In this document: positions 60,496 through 64,000 of the stretch, one piece after another | Position numbering within the stretch: the stretch's first letter is position 1 | Layout: each line of letters begins with the position of its first letter | Assembly: GCA_965220285.1 (NCBI GenBank) | Contig: OZ244818.1 | Coordinates: 1,798,001 to 1,862,000 of the forward strand | DNA length: 64,000 nt | DNA from: Bin5 sp009843665 | GTDB lineage: Bacteria > Chloroflexota > Anaerolineae > Caldilineales > Caldilineaceae | Direction of reading: 5' to 3' | Notes under the pieces: model-generated | Databases searched by the model: none | Seen by the model: only the letters and a program-made list of their open reading frames with translations | Told to the model about the DNA's origin: nothing | Made by a program: the position numbers and the translations under genes

Positions 60496-61218
60496 TCAGG
60501 AGCCGCCCAGGAAGGCCCGGCGGACGTCGCGGTTGTCGAGGAGGGCCTGGGCTTCGCCTTCATAGGCGTTGCGGCCCAGTTCGAGGACGTAGCCGCGGTG
60601 GCTGGCTTCGAGGCCCTGGCGGGCGTTCTGCTCGATCATAAGGACGGTGAGGCCGATCTCGCTGTTGAGGCGGCGGATGTTTTCGAAGATCATGCGGGTG
60701 ATCAGCGGGGAGAGACCGGCGCTGGGCTCGTCCATCATCACGATCTTGGGTTCCAGCATGAGGGCGCGGCCGATTTCGAGCATGCGCTGCTCGCCGCCGG
60801 ACATGGTGCCGGCCATCTGGCTGCGCCGTTCCGCCAGGCGCGGGAACAGCTCGAAGATGTACTGGATGCGCTGGCGGGTGCGCGCCTGGTCGTCTTCAAG
60901 GTACATGCCCATTTCCAGGTTTTCCATGACTGTCATCTGCGGGAAGACGCTGCGCAGCTGTGGGACGATGGAAATGCCGGCGCTGAGGACATCCTGGGGG
61001 CGGGCGTTGGTGATCTCCTGCCCGTCGAAGTGGACGGCGCCGAGGCGCACGCTGACGAAGCCGTAGATCGCCTTGAAGACGGTCGATTTTCCGGCGCCGT
61101 TGGGGCCGATGACACAGACGATCTCGCCGGGATGCACGACAAGGGAGACGCCCTTCAGGATATCGAAGTCCTGATAGCCGGCATAGAGGTCTTCGACGGT
61201 GAGGAGAGGGGCAGACAT
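60496..61218 (-). CDS. livF: Branched-chain amino acid ABC transporter ATP-binding protein
   Basis: A 240-aa ATPase: Walker A GPNGAGKST, signature MSGGEQRMLE, Walker B IVMMDEPSAGLSP, and the C-terminal LELGRNAYEGEAQALL of LivF. It works with LivG to drive the LivHM channel. Last gene of the minus-strand cluster livH-livM-livG-livF; no binding protein is in the window. Confidence 0.93.
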   Translation of the reverse strand: MSAPLLTVEDLYAGYQDFDILKGVSLVVHPGEIVCVIGPNGAGKSTVFKAIYGFVSVRLGAVHFDGQEITNARPQDVLSAGISIVPQLRSVFPQMTVMENLEMGMYLEDDQARTRQRIQYIFELFPRLAERRSQMAGTMSGGEQRMLEIGRALMLEPKIVMMDEPSAGLSPLITRMIFENIRRLNSEIGLTVLMIEQNARQGLEASHRGYVLELGRNAYEGEAQALLDNRDVRRAFLGGS

Positions 61219-61221
61219 TTT

Positions 61222-61253
61222 AGTGGTCAGTAGTCAGTGGTCAGTGGTCAGTA
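61222..61253. repeat. Heptamer AGTGGTC-type repeat, long copy
   Basis: Four to five units (AGTGGTC, AGTAGTC, AGTGGTC, AGTGGTC, AGT) fill the gap between livG and livF. Confidence 0.75.
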
Positions 61254-61313
61254 ACTTCAGTGACTTTGATGACAAAGTGATGGCCACAGGTGACAGGGCG
61301 CCGATTGCTGGGA

Positions 61314-62063
61314 TTAGGCTCCGAAGTAGGCGTCGATAACGGCTTCGTTTTGCAGAATCTCGTGGGGGGTGCCTTCGGCCAGCTTTTCGCCGTGATTGAG
61401 CACGTAGACCCGGCTGCAGAGATCGGCGATAAAGTTGATGTTATGCTCGATCAGGAGGAAGGTCTTCCCCTGGGCGTTGAGTGTGCGGATGCGATCTTTG
61501 ATGGTTTCAATCAGGGTTGGATTGACGCCGGAGGTGGCTTCGTCCAGAAGCAGGATATCAGGGTCGGGCATCAGGGCCATGCCGATCTCGAGCAGGCGGC
61601 GCTGTCCGCCGGACAGGTGGCCTGCCTCCTCGCCGGCAAGGTGCTCGATCTGGAGGAAGTCGAGCAGCTGATGGGCGCGGCGGGCAGTGCTGGCAGGGCT
61701 GGGCCGGAGCATGCGCAGGAGCGATGTATCCCGCCACTGGTGACTGATCAGCATGTTGCGGAGGACGGTCATCTTGCGATAGACACGCACTGATTGAAAG
61801 GTGCGTGCCAGCCCCATTCGGGCAACCTGATAGGGGCGCGCCCGTGTCACATCACGTCCCTTAAAGGATACTTCGCCGCTGTCGATGGTTTGTAAGCGGC
61901 TCAGGCAGTCGAAGAGGGTTGTCTTGCCGCTGCCGTTGGGCCCGATAAGGCCGACGATTTCGCCTGGGTAGACGGCGAAATCGACATTGTTGACAGCGGC
62001 CAGGCCGCCGAAGTATTTGGAAACGGTATGCCCCTGCAGCAGGGGCTGTCGGTCAGAGGTCAT
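61314..62063 (-). CDS. livG: Branched-chain amino acid ABC transporter ATP-binding protein
   Basis: A 249-aa ATPase: Walker A GPNGSGKTT, signature LSGGQRRLLE, Walker B ILLLDEATSGVNP, switch His LIEHNI. The N-terminal SKYFGGLAAVNNVDF is typical of LivG. It lies 42 bases after livM and 95 bases before livF, with the heptamer repeats in the latter gap. Confidence 0.93.
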   Translation of the reverse strand: MTSDRQPLLQGHTVSKYFGGLAAVNNVDFAVYPGEIVGLIGPNGSGKTTLFDCLSRLQTIDSGEVSFKGRDVTRARPYQVARMGLARTFQSVRVYRKMTVLRNMLISHQWRDTSLLRMLRPSPASTARRAHQLLDFLQIEHLAGEEAGHLSGGQRRLLEIGMALMPDPDILLLDEATSGVNPTLIETIKDRIRTLNAQGKTFLLIEHNINFIADLCSRVYVLNHGEKLAEGTPHEILQNEAVIDAYFGA

Positions 62064-62105
62064 GGTCGCGATTTGCTGCTGGTTGCGTATTCTTTCCAGT
62101 AGCCA

Positions 62106-63164
62106 CTACTTGCTCCTGCCGACGCGGCTGAGTAGCCGCCCGAACGATGTGCTGCTGCGATCTCCCAAGGTGCCGAGGATGCCCTCCGGCATGAACAGCA
62201 CAATTGCAACCAGAAGCGCGCCAAGCGCCAGAAGATGCCTGTCGTACAGATTGGCCCAGAGGAGATCCTGCAGATAGTAGATGACGACAGCGCCGAGGGG
62301 CGGGCCCCAGACCGTGCCGAGGCCGCCCAGCATCGACATCATGACCATCTCGACGGTGCGCGCTTCGACGAAGACGACATCGGGATCGATATAGGTGTTC
62401 TGCCAGGCCCAGAACCCGCCGACGATCCCTGTGAAAAAGGCGGCGATCATAAAGGCGGCGACCTTGTGGAGCGTGGTGTTGATGCCGCGCATTTCGGCGC
62501 CGATTTCGTCCTCACGGATGGCGATGAGGCTCTGGCCGAACTCGCTGCGCTGGATCCACCAGATCAGCGAAACGACCAGGCCCATGACGGCCAACATCAG
62601 ATAGTAGTCGCCGAGACGGTTGAGGATCGGGGGCAGGTTGAGGCCGACGCCACCGCCGGTGAGCGGGCGCAGCACGCGCGCTATCTCACGCATCGCGACC
62701 AAGGTGCCGAGCATGGCGATGGAAAAGTAGGGTCCTTTGAGACGTAGGGTCGGCAGGCCGATCAGGAGAGCGAAAAGTGATGCGGCAACCCCGCTGGCCG
62801 GCAGGGCCTGCCAGAAGCCCCACTCGGGGGAGATCAGGAGAGGTGTGCCGGTCACGAGGATGCCCATGATGTAGGCGCCGATGCCGAAAAAAACGGCGTG
62901 GCCGAAGTCGACGTAGCCGGTCATGCCGCCGATCAGATTCCAGTTGGAAGCCAGGGTCACCAGCACAAAGATCTGGCTGCCGACGAACAGGGCGACGCTG
63001 GAGACGCCGGTGTAGGGGTACAGAGCCAGAAGAAGAAGCAGAAGAAGCCAAAGGACCAGACCGGTCCAGCCGGCAAGAAGTGAGTGAACAGGGGCGAGGA
63101 ATGGGAAGCGAGGTCTTTTCTTCGCTCGTTCCTCGCTCTTGTTGGCGGTTGGCCCGGTTCCCAT
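62106..63164 (-). CDS. livM: Branched-chain amino acid ABC transporter permease
   Basis: A 352-aa permease with about nine membrane helices. GGMTGYVDFGHAVFFGIGAY and the LivM loop SLIAIREDEIGAEMRGINTT are hallmarks. ATG 63164 overlaps the livH stop by one base (TGATG), so the two subunits are translationally coupled. The N-terminal polar tail of about 30 residues is longer than usual. Confidence 0.93.
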   Translation of the reverse strand: MGTGPTANKSEERAKKRPRFPFLAPVHSLLAGWTGLVLWLLLLLLLALYPYTGVSSVALFVGSQIFVLVTLASNWNLIGGMTGYVDFGHAVFFGIGAYIMGILVTGTPLLISPEWGFWQALPASGVAASLFALLIGLPTLRLKGPYFSIAMLGTLVAMREIARVLRPLTGGGVGLNLPPILNRLGDYYLMLAVMGLVVSLIWWIQRSEFGQSLIAIREDEIGAEMRGINTTLHKVAAFMIAAFFTGIVGGFWAWQNTYIDPDVVFVEARTVEMVMMSMLGGLGTVWGPPLGAVVIYYLQDLLWANLYDRHLLALGALLVAIVLFMPEGILGTLGDRSSTSFGRLLSRVGRSK

Positions 63165-64000
63165 CACTCGGCCTCCGCGTCGCTCGTGCGCAGACCGCCC
63201 ATCAGCCCCTGGGGCCGCACCACCAGGATCAGGACCAGAAGGACAAAGCTGGTGGCGACGCCCAGATTGGTGCCGATGCCTGGCACATAGGTAGATACGA
63301 AGATTTCGGTGACGCCGAGGACCATGCCGCCCATCAGTGCGCCGGGGATACGCCCCAGACCGCCAAGGGCGGTGATAGTGACCGCCTTTAAGGTGAAGGG
63401 CGGCCCCATGAACGGGAAAATCGCCTGCGTGGGGCTGAGCATTGCACCGGCGGCGGCGGTCAGGGCGATGCAGATACCGGCCGTAATGGCGTAGACGCGG
63501 TTGATATCGACGCCGACGATGCGGGCGGCCGTCTTGTTCTGGGCTGCGGCTCGGATCGATTTGCCGAGGCGTGTGCGCTGCAGGAAGAGGTGCAGGCTGG
63601 CCATGATCAACAGGGCTGCGCCGAAGATGATGGTCTTGACGATTGGGAAGGTGACGCCCGCCATCTGCACGGAGCCGTTGTAGGCTACGGCCACGTTGCG
63701 CGGGTCCGACGTGAACTGGAGTTTGAAGAGATTGGCAAGTGCGATCGAGACGCCGAAGGTGACGAGCAGAGTCATCAGATGGGGGCGCTCGACGATGCGG
63801 TTGATCAGAACGATCTGCAACAGGTAGCCGACCAGGAACATCAGGGGCAGAATCAGCACCAGGGAGGCGAAGGGGTCCATGCCGAAGAGGCGGAACAGAC
63901 CCCAGGCCATGTAGGCGCCGATCATGAGGAATTCACCGTGGGCCAGGTTGATGACCCCCATCACGCCCCAAATGACGGAAAACCCCAGCACCATGACCGC
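63164..64000 (-). CDS. livH: Branched-chain amino acid ABC transporter permease (partial)
   Basis: Part of LivH: VMVLGFSVIWGVMGVINLAHGEFLMIGAYMAWGL is the typical first helices, and FGVSIALANLFKL, RAAAQNKTAARIVGVDINRVY follow. The frame stays open to the window edge, and LivH normally has about 15-20 residues before this segment, so the start lies beyond 64000. An internal ATG at 63994 is not likely to be the start. Confidence 0.9.
   Translation of the reverse strand, partial: AVMVLGFSVIWGVMGVINLAHGEFLMIGAYMAWGLFRLFGMDPFASLVLILPLMFLVGYLLQIVLINRIVERPHLMTLLVTFGVSIALANLFKLQFTSDPRNVAVAYNGSVQMAGVTFPIVKTIIFGAALLIMASLHLFLQRTRLGKSIRAAAQNKTAARIVGVDINRVYAITAGICIALTAAAGAMLSPTQAIFPFMGPPFTLKAVTITALGGLGRIPGALMGGMVLGVTEIFVSTYVPGIGTNLGVATSFVLLVLILVVRPQGLMGGLRTSDAEAE

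Noticed and set aside
60291..60563. Longer version of the TPR protein starting upstream, up to 60563
   Set aside because: The upstream part overlaps the end of livF and has no ribosome site, while ATG 60290 has a strong one; kept as a possibility only for the ATG at 60488.

Overview
The window looks like a chromosomal segment of a free-living, GC-rich, monoderm-type heterotroph, most plausibly a Chloroflexota (Anaerolineae/Caldilinea-like) bacterium. That placement is an inference. It rests on the many lipoprotein solute-binding proteins with short Ala/Glu-rich linkers after the lipobox cysteine, the mix of sugar, BMP-type and branched-chain amino acid ABC systems, repeated phytanoyl-CoA dioxygenase and Gfo/Idh/MocA genes, ThyX instead of ThyA, and frequent GTG/TTG starts. 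No rRNA is present to confirm it.

Layout. 1-5.8 kb: a partial zinc-ribbon membrane protein, a selenocysteine tRNA, a PhyH dioxygenase, and a minus-strand group of PfkB kinase, PHP hydrolase, alkaline-phosphatase-like metalloenzyme and DUF1638 protein. 5.8-8.2 kb: a direct-repeat pair, a brnTA toxin-antitoxin pair with a visible promoter, and a homocysteine methyltransferase carrying an extra N-terminal domain. 8.5-14.7 kb: two BMP-family lipoproteins and their double ABC ATPase (no permease nearby), two small membrane proteins and a glycosyltransferase. 14.7-20.7 kb: a repeat element, an aldo/keto reductase, a second PhyH, then a lower-GC two-gene cassette coding a RecQ helicase fused to a phosphoribosyltransferase and a DprA-like protein. 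20.8-31.4 kb: a glycan-use locus in which a sugar ABC transporter and three Gfo/Idh oxidoreductases are divergent from a GH78 rhamnosidase and a fourth Gfo/Idh.

31.6-40.7 kb: a heptad-repeat protein, a second copy of the repeat element, and a minus-strand operon of solute-binding protein, two permeases, 2-hydroxyacid dehydrogenase, dimethylglycine/sarcosine-dehydrogenase-like flavoprotein and a DmdA/GcvT-like protein, which looks like uptake and C1 demethylation of a methylated compound. 40.8-50 kb: housekeeping genes (hisS, glycosyltransferase, polyprenyl synthase, TatD, phosphohexomutase, methyltransferase, inositol-phosphatase family, PH-domain protein). 50-59.3 kb: a degenerate metallo-beta-lactamase-fold protein, a transglutaminase membrane protein with a large exported neighbour, a lone transposase-type HTH protein, a UDP-sugar dehydrogenase and a long ThyX. 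59.5-64 kb: a PIN-domain toxin with a TPR-type partner, then the livFGMH branched-chain amino acid transporter running off the window.

The best candidate for an undescribed system is the RecQ-phosphoribosyltransferase plus DprA cassette (17122-20647). It brings together three activities of the natural-transformation machinery (a helicase as in ComFA, a phosphoribosyltransferase as in ComFC, and DprA) in a compositionally foreign two-gene unit. A defence or DNA-processing role is inference. Other points worth attention are the selC tRNA, the TPR-PIN pair, the three copies of a hairpin-bearing intergenic element, and a scattered heptamer repeat (AGTGGTC) found between genes across the window.
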